DNA of 64,000 bases from the NCBI GenBank assembly GCA_027922465.2, contig BQMF02000096.1, forward strand, positions 868,001 through 932,000, in the 5' to 3' direction. A program made the position numbers and the translations under genes. Below the pieces are notes generated by a model that made no database searches, was not told where the DNA came from, and was given only the letters and a program-made list of their open reading frames with translations. Shown piece after piece: positions 22,986 through 33,565 of this stretch. This stretch comes from Turritopsis dohrnii. Lineage: Eukaryota; Cnidaria; Hydrozoa; Anthoathecata; Oceaniidae. The first letter of the stretch is position 1. Every line of letters starts with the position of its first letter.

Positions 22986-23861
22986 CTAGCCGCCAAGGCG
23001 GCGTCGCTCGCCGCCTATGTCCACCTGCTCTGTATCACTGTATCAATAAACGTCAAATTTCCTTATAAACGGCTCGTTCAACTTGTGTTCAACCAGAAGC
23101 AGATTCGAAGTCACAACCTCTGGTAAAACCAATCTTTTATCAGTGTAACAATACACTCAAAACGTATAGAGAGAAAACTTCAACTTTTTATTAACTTTTG
23201 TTTTAAAAAAGTTACGCGCTCTAACATGGGTGCTATCAAACGTAAGGGGGAAATGGTTTCTCTTCTTAAAAAGATCACACGGGAGGAGAGAAAAAAGGCA
23301 CGTGCTAAATGAATAAAGTGAATAAAAAAAAACGTTCGATCTGACTAAAATAGATTAAAAGAAATCGATTAAAACAAATTAAGACAACGATTATGACAAA
23401 AGCAAAAAAAAATATTTTGTATTTTTGTATTTTTTTACCTATCGGTTTAAACATTTTGATTGCTCGAAAAAAAGTTCACCCGTCTCAGACAGTCAGGCAA
23501 AGATACATTAGGATACACTGGTAAACCGCACATGCTCCCACGTTCTGCCACTGCTGCTTTATGTCCAAAACGTTTACTCAGTTAGTTTCTTTGTATTTAG
23601 TTGATGTATTGTTTTCAAAGCCAAGTCAACGTGGTATATAAAAGTAACAATAATAATAAAAACAAAACGTTATTCCTATTAGTTCATCAGCCAAAAAAAG
23701 TCACGTTCGATTGAGGGTTGCAATGTATTTGCTTCGAACTCACGTCGCACACACAAAAAAAATAATTTCGCTCACAACTCAATCTACCATTTTGCGTGAC
23801 TTACAAACAAACAAACAAACAAACAGACAGACAGACGGAGAATCGGCTATTAATATATAGA
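22986..23861 (-). mobile_element. Helitron-like non-autonomous element, type B
   Basis: Same termini as the neighbouring copy, which its TC 3'-junction abuts head to tail (CTAG then TCTATATATTAA with no spacer). The interior differs from type A near the 3' end (CACCTGCTCTGTATCACTG on the plus strand). Contains the 28-codon plus-strand frame at 23226-23312 shared with 54626-54712. Confidence 0.7.
23226..23312 (+). other. Conserved 28-codon coding tail inside Helitron-like copy
   Basis: Open frame MGAIKRKGEMVSLLKKITRE followed by ERKKARAK and TGA. The type B copy at 54626-54712 keeps the same frame and stop with only two replacements; the type A copies have related DNA with frame changes. The peptide is Lys/Arg-rich and helical in character. 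It may be a captured exon end. The transposon reads in the opposite direction. Confidence 0.45.
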
Positions 23862-24581
23862 CTTATAATAGATGACGTCATTGAAAACGTGACCTCGTTT
23901 TCAATATTAATTTTTTAAGCAGTTTAGTTCAATTTTTCCTTGTGGTGTTATCCCATTTTGTAAATGACCTAACCTCGTTATCATGCAACTTCAAAACGAG
24001 GTCAGTCATAATATTTTTGGATAGGAGTATTGTCGACATAAAAAACACCATCAAGGAAATGAATATGTTAAGAACATAGGAAGAAGTGAAAAAAAAAATA
24101 CTTATGGATCGAAAACGACCAATTTTCGTCGAGGTGACGAAAATTTGAGCGACGAAAATTTGTACCGACAAACTTTTTACCGATAAGGTACACAGGAAAT
24201 GAATCATAAGGACTTACCGCATCTTGAGGAATCTATTGAAAGGTTTCTAGAGATAAAGATAAAACGAAATATGACATGTCTACTTGATCAAACGTATTTT
24301 TTACAGGCGCATGTACTCTGAAGGAAAGGATAGGAAAATGTTTGTGCCCAGAAATTCCATCACATCAGCCTCGCTTCCGTTCTTAATAAAATTGCGATTA
24401 TACAAAAAATCTACTGTGAGAGAACTAAATACGAACTTTTATGTGAATGAAATAAATAAAAGTAGAGGCTGCTATGATGTAATCAAATCGAAGTAGAGGC
24501 TGCTATGAAGAAATCAATGGGTAAGAGCATCTAGGAAGTTTTTCGACAAAACGCCCTCGGAAACGCCTAAAAAGCATGGCT
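23862..24581. other. Intergenic stretch
   Basis: 3' flank of the FAM216-like gene. Positions 24100-24180 repeat the word GACGAAAATTT. At 24459-24521 GTAGAGGCTGCTATGA occurs twice in direct orientation. No gene assigned. Confidence 0.45.
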
Positions 24582-27500
24582 TCAAAAGCCGTTAGCAACC
24601 GAAACCTGGTAGACAAACCATAACGATGAAGCAAAAAGTTCGTACCTGTACTTAGCAGATTTCGGTCTGCACTTCATCAGTTTTTTCTTGCAATCAACTT
24701 GGTTGTCAACTAAATCCGTTTGTACTCCAATATCTCTCTCGCTACATCGAGAAACTCGTTCCACTTCATCAATATGTCGATTATATGTGCTTGGTGATAC
24801 GCCATTGATATCATTACCGGTTGAAGTGCCAGCTGTCTTTTCTTCGTCCTTGCCGTATAAGACTCTCCGTGTAAAGCTGGACTGTGGACGTATTAACGTT
24901 TTGCTCTAGGTTGGCAATCATACACGAAATGGTTGAATCAAATTAAGCTAAATTGTTGCAGCAAATGCATATTTAAATATATTATTATGCAAAAATAACG
25001 AAATTTTCCTGTGGAATTTATAAGAAAAGCAAAATCATTTAAACAGAGAATAGAGAACTTTCCCAAAATTGTGTTTAAACGCTGAACTATGGCCGAGTTT
25101 CGGAACCTCGTTTTTATGCGATTCATTGTTCCACTGATTTCACTATTCCCAATCCCCATTCCAATAATGAGAAGCCGTTGAATATTAACGGCTAGGCTAG
25201 ACACGATAGCTCGATGACAATGCAGCGTTTAAACAGAATTCGGAAAAACGTCAAAAACAAAGTAGTCATTGTGAAGAAGTACATTTCTACAGAAGGATAC
25301 ACTCTTATTCAATGAAAATGCTCCTCCTCACATTGACTTCTTGACGATTTTACCCATAGGGACAGCTTACCGATACATCATTAATGATTTTACTGTAGTC
25401 GCAATAATCTTTCCACAACTTGATCTTGGTTTTGGTAGCAAGGTCTTTCGTTATAATCTTCTTGCCGAATTCATAGTCCAAGATGTCTTGTCGTCGCCTC
25501 TGATGAAGTTGTCTCAACTGCTCGATGGAGTAACACCGCGCAATACCCCAGATGTATTGCTTCTGTCCCATAGTCAATTCTTCGTGAGTCAGAAATTCAT
25601 TATCGTAGAGTGAAGGCGGAAGGCGTACAAGCTGGTCGAATCGATAGGCAGCGTCGGCAGACTTGCAACGCCTCTCGTGTGACCCTTTCTTTTTGGCGCA
25701 TTGTCGAAATCCTTCATTCAAATATAACTCGTTTGGTGTGCAAGACAGACTTCTGACGTTGTAGACAGGCATCGGAGCTAGTAAATACAAAAAAAAGCAT
25801 ATTGAAATATCTTATCAGGCTGACTTAAGTTATTGGCGTTACAGGGGCATGAGGAGTATAATGAAGTATTATGTATTATGAAGTGGGGATAAATGCTTGC
25901 CTATGAGTTTAGGATTCTAAAAAGATAATACCAATGGAGAGAAAGAATATATGGCAACATTAAAAACAAGACCTTCAGGATCTATAAAGATGTTTAATAA
26001 AATTTGTCATCATAGCGCTCTTAGAGCTTATGGATATAACAGAAATGGAAAAGCCTTTGAAATATTAACCGTATTTATACTGAGACGGAGAAATTGAGAC
26101 GGATAGAATAATTGCAAAAAACATTTTTCTGTCTGACAGTATAAATCAGAAAAAAAAACAGTTAGACGGATAATGTTTTCTCTTTATTTTTCCATCTCAA
26201 TTCCACCATCGAAACGATGCACAAATATGATCAAATTCAACGATCGAATTAAAGAATTAATGATGTCTTAATTACTCTGTCTATCATGTATTTATACTGA
26301 TAGAAAGAAGTTTTGCCCATTCCATCATCTGATGATACTGTCTTGTTATTTATACTGATAGGAAAATAAAATTTACAATTATTCTATCCGTCGCTATTTA
26401 CTCGTCTCAGTATAAATAGGGCTATTCATTATGTTCGGAAACAAAAAAATTTAGAAATAAAGATAAAAATAAGAATCAATCCTCAAGTTGCATATGCAAA
26501 TGTCTTATATGAAAGAGATGGTCCGATCGTTGAAAACTGTATAACGAATAACAAGTTTACCTGACAAGCGCGGGCTTTTCTGCCGGCTTCTCGACATCGG
26601 CCTGAACAACAAAACATGACAGAATGGGTTGATCCACTGAAGGTTTGTATAAAGATTTCATTGCAAGTACTGACACTGTGGTAACAAGTATTTTTTTATA
26701 TAGAAATGGAAAGAGACCAGTTCACTGGGTTGAAACAGTAAAAATCAACACAAAAACAACATAACAGAATTCAAAAAACTTACCTTTCAACGATTACGCC
26801 ATTTTTGACCGGCTTATACTGAAATAAATACAAGTTACCACAAGTTACATTCAAGCTAGCTGCATTTCTGGACCAACATGTTGGCACAGACTGCTATAAG
26901 TCGATAATTCAGTGTTGAAAGCGCGCGAAATCAAGACCAACATGTTGGTGCCTATCACAATCTGAGCCAACATGAAAAGTTCTCAAAAAGGTTATGTTAC
27001 TTTTTTAAGACCTCTACCTTCCTAGGAACATCTTAAAACAAAAGAATTGCTTGTAACAAGTTGTTGCACACAAACCATAATATTACTACACAAGGTCCCT
27101 GACTATTAGCCAACATTTTTATTAAACTGTTAATGTTGGCCACCATTTTTAGCGTATTTTTTTCTTCGACAACATGTTTGCGATAGGCGCCAACATGTTG
27201 GCCCAGAATGCGGCCGGCTTTACGGATTGTGGAAGAACAAGTCATTGTGAAGGAAACTCTATAGAATATCATCACTACAAAATATCCCAATTTTTTTTTA
27301 ACTGTTACACTAAGTATTTAAATAGGATTACAATTCTGTAACTTTAGACAACTACAGTAATAACACCACACTTAAACCCATAAATTTCTATCCATTTCTT
27401 ACACGAAGCTGAGGTGTTACTCATATAGAAAATAACAGTTTTGTTTGATACCTAATGGAAAATGCAACTGCGTTTTCAAGACTTAAACTCACTTTCTTAT

Positions 27501-27914
27501 TCACCAGAGGTACCAACCAACCTGCCGACTCTCAAAAACGTGAACCTGTCAGGGGACCGGGAAAATACTTCAAGTTATCCGGAGTTGGAACTTCAGAAAA
27601 GTGAAACAACACAAATTATAATTTCAAGAGAGTGACAATAAAGTTTCAGTTATTAAGAAGTTTGAGAAAAGTATATCGTTGTATATCATTGATCAACCTG
27701 TATTCCAGAACATTTTGTGTTCGATTCACTCATTAAAAAACTATACAATCTATTACCAACACACCTTGTGATCATTGCTCGATTTGCGAATTGTCTGTGA
27801 AATCTTCTTCCGAATAGACATAGGAGCATTGACGTTATTACTCTTGTTGTATATGTTTAATCCAGGAGCTTTACGAAATCCATCTGTTGTGATATGATAC
27901 TCCCACTTCAACAT
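24582..27914 (-). CDS. FAM216-like protein, five-exon gene
   Basis: Proposed exons: 27765-27925 (ATG at 27914), 26784-26818, 26561-26601, 25371-25777 and 24582-24905, with AG/GT borders and consistent phases throughout, giving 318 codons. Residues about 140-171 contain HEELTMGQKQYIWGIARCY followed by IEQLRQLHQRR, which matches the core motif I know from vertebrate FAM216A (HPDLTxGQKRYLCSIAKxY...LRxL). The function of FAM216 is not established. The last exon contains IGVQTDL, resembling a dynein light chain LC8-binding motif (inference). The first exon begins 11 nt after an acceptor-like AG, with no coding exon visible upstream. If exon 4 is not spliced at TCG/GTAAGC, the frame runs into a MITE and stops at 25350. 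An alternative 40 nt intron (24606-24645) would change the C-terminus. The introns carry two TIR elements. Confidence 0.65.
25233..25362. repeat. Palindromic MITE family A copy at the exon 4/intron border of the FAM216-like gene
   Basis: Left arm AAAAACGTCAAAAACAAAGT, middle TACATTTCTACAGAAG, right arm ATTGACTTCTTGACGATTTT ending near ACCCATAGGG. It begins 9 bp beyond the proposed donor site and supplies the stop codon of the unspliced frame. Confidence 0.75.
26069..26421. mobile_element. Intronic TIR MITE, TATTTATACTGAGACG ends
   Basis: Left end CCGTATTTATACTGAGACGG and right end CTCGTCTCAGTATAAATAGG are inverted counterparts; a second matching block (GACGGATAGAATAATTG) follows inward on both sides. 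About 353 bp, no coding capacity, inside the intron between exons 3 and 4 of the FAM216-like gene. Confidence 0.7.
26853..27221. mobile_element. Intronic TIR MITE with CCAACATGTTGG repeats
   Basis: Ends GCTAGCTGCATTTCTGGACC and its diverged inverted counterpart (GCCGGCCGCATTCTGGGCC). The perfect palindrome CCAACATGTTGG lies inside both ends, with further CCAACAT words in between. Located in the intron between exons 1 and 2 of the FAM216-like gene. Confidence 0.65.
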
Positions 27915-27925
27915 TTCTACAGTAG

Positions 27926-28931
27926 CTGTATGTTTTTCTATGAAATATAATTCGAAAACAAAACAGGATTGGAGAACAAAGGTCTTGAACACCATTAAGA
28001 AAGGCATTTGGGAATTTGGAAGAACATAGTAAAAATGGCAAATGAAAATACAAAGCAAAGTTCCAAGACTTTTTCCAACGCCATGAACAATGTTTATTTT
28101 ATCATGAAATATAAATATAAAATATTATTTTCCACAAAGAATAGTCATGCAATAAAATAGAAAATTTAAAAAAATCTAAACATTACAAGGAAATGTTTCA
28201 TAGAACTGTTGCTAAGAACATAAGATTGCTTGACTACAAAACAATTTTGTTTTCAGCATGATAAATGCTTTTCATACCCTCAACACCACTATGAATAACA
28301 GGAAATAAAGAACTAAAAGTTGGAAACAAGGCAATGTGTTTCAAATTATCAAAACTTTGCTCTATAATATCTAAATATAAATTTACCACAAGAAAAATAT
28401 GACAGAACAATCATGCCTTTGAAACTTATATTCAGTGTTTTAGGTTGATGAATGTCCCTGAGAAGCTGGGTTCACATCATGCACACCAAAATGTTTGACT
28501 ATTACCTTTTTAGTTTTTAAGATAAAATTAATACAGTTGATACTCGTTGATACACCTGGAAAGAACCAGTCAAAAAGTTTGAGATAGCAAATGTTTTAAA
28601 ACTGAGACAAAAAAAATCACAACTTTTAACAGCCAGCTTTAAATTGACTGCCATGTTGAACCAACAAAAAAAGCAGTGAAAAAGTATAAACAGTTATATA
28701 ATTGTCAAAACTTTCTTAATCAAACATTTTTTGTTCAAATATTTTAATTTTAAAATTTGAACAACAGTTTGAGAGCGAAAATCAGTTTAAAGGTCCAATT
28801 AATTGGTTGAAGATAGTGAAAGTTTGAGATACCAGGTGTTCGAGATAAGGTACTTCGACTGTATGTATGACAGTCATATACATTATTAAACTTAATAGTT
28901 TAAGAGAAAGTAAAAAGAAAACAATCTGTTC
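27926..28931. other. Spacer between FAM216-like gene and mL52 gene
   Basis: About 1 kb between two same-strand genes. AT-rich; no exon, repeat family or RNA recognised. Confidence 0.5.
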
Positions 28932-29246
28932 TCATTTGTTGGAACCTCCATGTTTTTTACGGTCCACTTCCTTTAAGAGCTTTGAAATTTGCGATGCCAA
29001 ATGAACACGTTTCATCTGACGAATCTTTTGTCTTTTTGTTGAGACAGTTGGTTTATCGTCAACATACGTCCAATCTGGTAAGTCCGTGAATGGACCATAT
29101 GACAAAATATCAGGTGCTTGTCCATTTTTAATACGAAACTTTGATCCAGCTAGCAGACGTACACAATTTGAAAAGCTTCGAGTGTGAACGAAAAAAACAG
29201 CAGTACTACACTGATGCCATAAAACAGGAATTTTTGAAGATATCAT
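28932..29246 (-). CDS. Mitochondrial ribosomal protein mL52
   Basis: 104 codons from an ATG to TAA in one exon. The first ~30 residues (MISSKIPVLWHQCSTAVFFV, then HTRSFSN) fit a mitochondrial presequence: no acidic residues, with Arg, Lys and Ser. The mature part contains AGSKFRIKNG, SYGPFTDLPDWTYVDDKP and a Lys/Arg-rich helical C-terminus (KRQKIRQMKRVHLASQISKL). The YGPLTxLPDW block is the characteristic mL52 signature. The protein is a component of the large subunit of the mitochondrial ribosome. The length is close to the ~120 aa of vertebrate homologues. A strong acceptor-like TTTTCTGTTTTTTAG ends 15 nt before the ATG, so the mRNA 5' end is probably formed by a 5' UTR intron or trans-splicing. 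It lies upstream of, and in the same orientation as, the FAM216-like gene. Confidence 0.85.
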   Translation of the reverse strand: MISSKIPVLWHQCSTAVFFVHTRSFSNCVRLLAGSKFRIKNGQAPDILSYGPFTDLPDWTYVDDKPTVSTKRQKIRQMKRVHLASQISKLLKEVDRKKHGGSNK

Positions 29247-30855
29247 TTTACCTTTAATAATCTAAAAAACAGAAAACGAATAAAAAATAGATGAATAGCA
29301 ATTGTTTCATTTATTTATTTTTATTTGAAAGATTGGAGACTATGGTTTTCACATGAACCATTTCACTTAAATCCAACATCACAAAGAAATTTAAAAAATC
29401 TAAAATAAAATTTCTGCTGAACAAGAATGGATGGAAAAATTCAAAAAAGAATCATTATAACATGAGTCTAAATGTAAAAAAAAAAACACCAAAACATTCA
29501 ATATTATAATATTAATTTTTTAAATTATATTGCCAAAAGATTGTTACTCTATTAGTATTGATTGGTCATCAAAGAAAAATTCTCCAGGGAGATAAAACAA
29601 TAGAAAATTACTTTACTGCAAATAGATATCTGTGTAGCTAACAGATTTATTATTATCATTATATCATAAGATCATTATTATTACGCACAAATTTTTTAAT
29701 GGGATGTATACATTTAAGAAAACTAAAATACTTCTATAAATAATAGGTGTCCTGTGTATGTCATAGATGGTTAAAAAGATAAACTTACTATTACTAAATT
29801 ATAATTTCCGCTGACTTGATTTGATACTGTAACAATAGCAAGTAGTCATCACTCAAATTCATAATAAAGAAAGCCATAAAAGTCTTATCTATAAGCTCAT
29901 ATCAAATATTGGAATCAAAATCAAACAGTTTTCTATGGCCACATTAAACTCCCAATATTCGAACACTTTATGTATGGAACACTTTGTTGTTGAATTTATA
30001 CCTTTTCTCTGACATGATTTTACAATAAAAATGAATTTTCCCTGTTCAGCTTTTCATTTGGGAAACAAGAAGAAAACCCTGCAAGATAGGGTGCATTTGC
30101 GGCAAAGTTAAGTGCTGAAGGAAATGTCAATCTTTCCATTGCATTATATTAAACAAAAATGCAAAACAACTTTTTTGTGGAACACAAAATTCATTTAAAA
30201 CAAAGATTATCATGTCAGAAAGTAACACAATAGAAAACAAAGGAACTTCAGTGACGTCATCAACCGACTCGTGGTCGATTAAATGGTCTTCCTTTCTTAC
30301 AATCATCACCATTTTCAGGAACAGCTAGAAATGTTAGGGAAAAGTACCCAAGTTATAAGACCTTATCCCAATATTTCTACAGACTGTGGTGGAGACAAGG
30401 GAACATCAAGATCAGGCCAAAGAAATTCTTTAATGTTTTTCAGGTTGGTTCAAAATTATTTACATCAGCAAAAAATATTGCCGACGTAACTTTACAATTT
30501 CGCCGAATACGTTGGGATTCACGTCGGCAGTTGCAGAATGCCAACGCGAATTAGAAAGGCTTAAGTCCAATTTTCCACCACGTGGATAAGGTGTTGGTAG
30601 TATCTGCTTGATCATGCTTACAATGAGCAGTCTCTCATATAACATTTTCCAGGAAAATGAATGATATTTCACCATTGGGATATTTCTCCATACATTCTCC
30701 TATATAAAATTTGATAGAACGAGAATATTTTTACTTCACCAAGGCAAAATCTCCAATGTTAATATCGCTGATCTCAATTTCATCCAGTATCTACATCACT
30801 GATTTCAAAACCGCTAGTATCATCAGAACCACTGCTTTAAGATTCATTGCTAACT
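29247..30855. other. Gene-free stretch
   Basis: AT-rich with no recognised gene. A minus-strand frame at 30460-30675 (PRGGKLDLSLSNSRWHS) shows mixed composition but no domain. It may belong to the decayed transposase next to it or be chance. Confidence 0.45.
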
Positions 30856-31185
30856 TCATGTTAAAACAACCTTTGGATCAAAGGGATAAAATCCACACTT
30901 TTGAAACCCTCCAATCCAGTTTCGGGAGAAACACCACTTTCTTTCCTCAAGTTTGGAAACAAGTGTTTTCAATAGATTATTGAAATGTTCTTTTGGTAGA
31001 GCTCCTTTGTGTTTCAATCCCTTTGAAAATTTCTTCCAGTCCTCCAAAGTCTTCTTCTACACTTTCTTGAGGGGTGCAAACCAGGCAACATCAAGTGCCT
31101 GTAACATATGTGTTGCAATTGGAAGTAGGCAGACAAAAGCAATATTATGCTTCAAATGCTTCAATCCAGTTCCAAGACCATAATG
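30856..31185 (-). pseudogene. pogo/jerky-type DDE transposase remnant
   Basis: The minus strand encodes NIAFVCLLPIATHMLQALDV then AWFAPLKK, an in-frame TAG, then LEDWKKFSKGLKHKGALPKE and a block ending GGFQKCGFYPFDPKVVL. These match the C-terminal half of the DDE_1 domain, including the LPxxxTHxxQxLDVxxFAPLK stretch before the third acidic residue and the GF-KCGIYPxDP end. The internal stop and the missing N-terminal half make it non-functional. The sequence further upstream is disrupted by a hairpin at 31229-31283. Confidence 0.75.
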
Positions 31186-31228
31186 GCTCCAGAAATTTCA
31201 TAATGGTTCCAGGAAATCTATGATTAAA

Positions 31229-31283
31229 GGTGGCCAAAGTAACCCCATGATTGAAATACACCCGGGTTACTTTGGCCATCTTG
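31229..31283. repeat. Short hairpin repeat GGTTACTTTGGCCA
   Basis: GGCCAAAGTAACCC and its complement GGGTTACTTTGGCC are separated by about 18 nt. Probably a solo or deleted foldback MITE inserted in the transposase relic. Confidence 0.6.
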
Positions 31284-32326
31284 GTTTATTAGCTGAAGAA
31301 TCAAAGTCTATGATTATTATCTTGTGATAACAAAAAGTAACTACCAAATAGAATTTTTTTATAGAGAAAAAAGTTAGCCTAATTGCTAGTCTCAAAAATT
31401 AAGACTAGTGTTTTGATATTGACCATTTTTGCACTCTTGCCAAGTTATAACGATAATAACGATATTAACGTCAATATCGTTTGCTATCAAAATCCCCTGG
31501 AACATCACATATATTGGTAATTTTCTAGCGTTATCTCTAAAGTTGGCTTTATTATATACAGTTTGGTTGACAGTACAGGATATGCCATTTTCTTTAATTT
31601 ACAGACGGTTGGAATTATGTATTGATCAATGTCTGTAAAAACGTAATTAGGAAGATAGACAGTACCGTCTATCGTCCTAACAAAAAAAAACATATTCGCA
31701 AAATACAAACCGCATCAGTAAAAGTCCATACTGCACTGTGAATTAAACTATAAATCTAAAACTTGTCATAACTAAACTTAACAAAAATGAAACACTTAAA
31801 TTAGTTGACTGTACCCTTGAGACGGACATGATTTATAATTACTGCGCATTTAAAGGCGAATATCCACTATGGATAATTGTCCACAGACATAAAATGCGAA
31901 CATACGCAGGTGCTCATTTCATGGAGAAGAGTATATATACTGTAATTACTGTATACTGTAAGTACTGTCATACGCAATTGGTTAGTAGCAAAGACTACTA
32001 TATATAATACTATTTTAAGTCGTTCGACAGGATTGCTATTGCAATCCCTTGAGAATGACGTTTATCGTTATTTTCAAATCACTTATTTTCTACATGCTTA
32101 TTTACGCTTCATGCTGTTTTTGTTGTGTTTCAACACATTATTTTATCAGCTTTACCTAATATTTTTACTATATATTTATTGTGACTTGGTTTAATTGGTT
32201 ATGTACATTTCGTTTACCAGACAGGTCTGTTTATTTAGCGTGTCCGAAGTTTGGAAGGATGTCCGAAGTTAAGACGATAGACGGTATTATATACAATATA
32301 ACAGAAAACTCAGTGTTAGCATACGT
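31284..32326. other. Gene-free stretch
   Basis: No gene recognised. Around 31930-31970 ACTGTAATTACTGTATACTGT forms a short local repeat of TACTGTA words. Confidence 0.45.
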
Positions 32327-32380
32327 ATGTGTTATTGACTGGACCAGGTATATATATACCTGGTCCAGTCAATAACACAT
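32327..32380. repeat. Perfect 54 bp palindrome
   Basis: 27 bp arms (ATGTGTTATTGACTGGACCA then GGTATAT) are followed immediately by their exact complement, with no spacer; the centre lies between 32353 and 32354. The mirrored small frames on both strands (VIDWTRYIYTWSSQ) are a consequence. Confidence 0.9.
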
Positions 32381-32564
32381 CCTACAAAATATTGATTTTG
32401 TGATTGGTGCTGTGTCTGGCAAACAGCATGCCCCGGGCCCGGGACATGTACATTTAGCTTGTGTTTCAAGAGGAGGACAAGGAACACCAACGTATGGAAT
32501 AATCTCATGGCCATGCTCATAAGTGCACAATGGGGTATATATATTTCTTTTCCACACAATCCTA

Positions 32565-33565
32565 TACCGTAAAGTGGGGTGACTTCGATCAGCGGGGTGA
32601 CTTCGATCAGTAAAAATAAACTGTTTAAACTCTGAAACTAAAGTGCGTTTTTCACATTTTTTAAGATTTTCATTTCGATTCTCATTGTAAAATATCATCA
32701 GAGTCGTCTTCAAGCGTAACAATCAATTTCTTCCGAAATTAACGACGAAAAACATCAAAATTTTCACCGCTCACATTGGTCATCGCTCTACGCCGTATTC
32801 AAGAGTTTAGCCTAGACATTTTTGGAACATATGTGAAGTATATATATATAGAGGCTGAATGTAAAGAAAATTATAGTATGTCTGAAAGAAATTCTGTTCT
32901 TCACCGCTATATTCTGTTTTTATTTTCCTTATTCCTCTATTGATAATATCGTGTTTATAAAAACACGAAAAAAACTAATGTTTTATATCGTTATAAGTTA
33001 CATCTTCGCAAGAACTTCGTGAAAAGTCGTCGTATCTCATGGGAGATTTAATGACTTACCGAAGAAATTTTAATAAGCGTGCTCTTTCCCCACGATGATA
33101 GATCTGAAAAATTTTGTTTGGGATACAATGAAATTTCTCAATGTTAATTTCGTTTCGTATTAACGAGGGTCACACATGTCATGTGTGAACGTCGTAAATA
33201 TCTTTTGTTTTACTAACATTTGCTGATTTTTACGGTCAAACATTTACCGCGGATGACAAATGGTGGTCTGTTAATATTGTAATAATGGCGTTTTAAAAAC
33301 ATTGTCAAATATAATTATATATAAGTAATTTGGCGCTTCTCCTCATGCTGATCGAAGTCACCCCATAATCGATATTGTCGTTTTCTAGGAAAGATCAGGT
33401 TATTTCTCTGGAATTACAGGTTTAGTTAATGTGAAATTTTGCAATGAAATAGAAGAAATATGTGATGTAATGATTCCAAAGTTTCAGAAGTGTAATGGTT
33501 TAGTATTTCGGAAGTTACTTTTAAAATAGTGGCAAAATTGATTGAAGTCACCCCGCTTTACGGTA
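32565..33565. mobile_element. 1.0 kb TIR element, TACCGTAAAGTGGGGTGAC ends, TA target sites
   Basis: The left end reads TACCGTAAAGTGGGGTGACT and the right end is the inverted TACCGTAAAGCGGGGTGACT. TA flanks each side (TATACC / GGTATA). GGGGTGACTTCGATCAG is repeated twice at the left end and once, inverted, near 33346-33365. No transposase frame. Non-autonomous; a Tc1/mariner/pogo-type target is likely. Confidence 0.75.

Noticed and set aside
24606..24645. A 40 nt intron near the end of the FAM216-like gene
   Set aside because: GT/AG borders and phase allow it and would give a different C-terminus, but the intron is very short and the unspliced frame also terminates cleanly at 24582. Left as an alternative.
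32181..32559. Two genes sharing the peptide VIDWTRYIYTWSSQ
   Set aside because: The shared peptide is the same palindromic DNA read on opposite strands.
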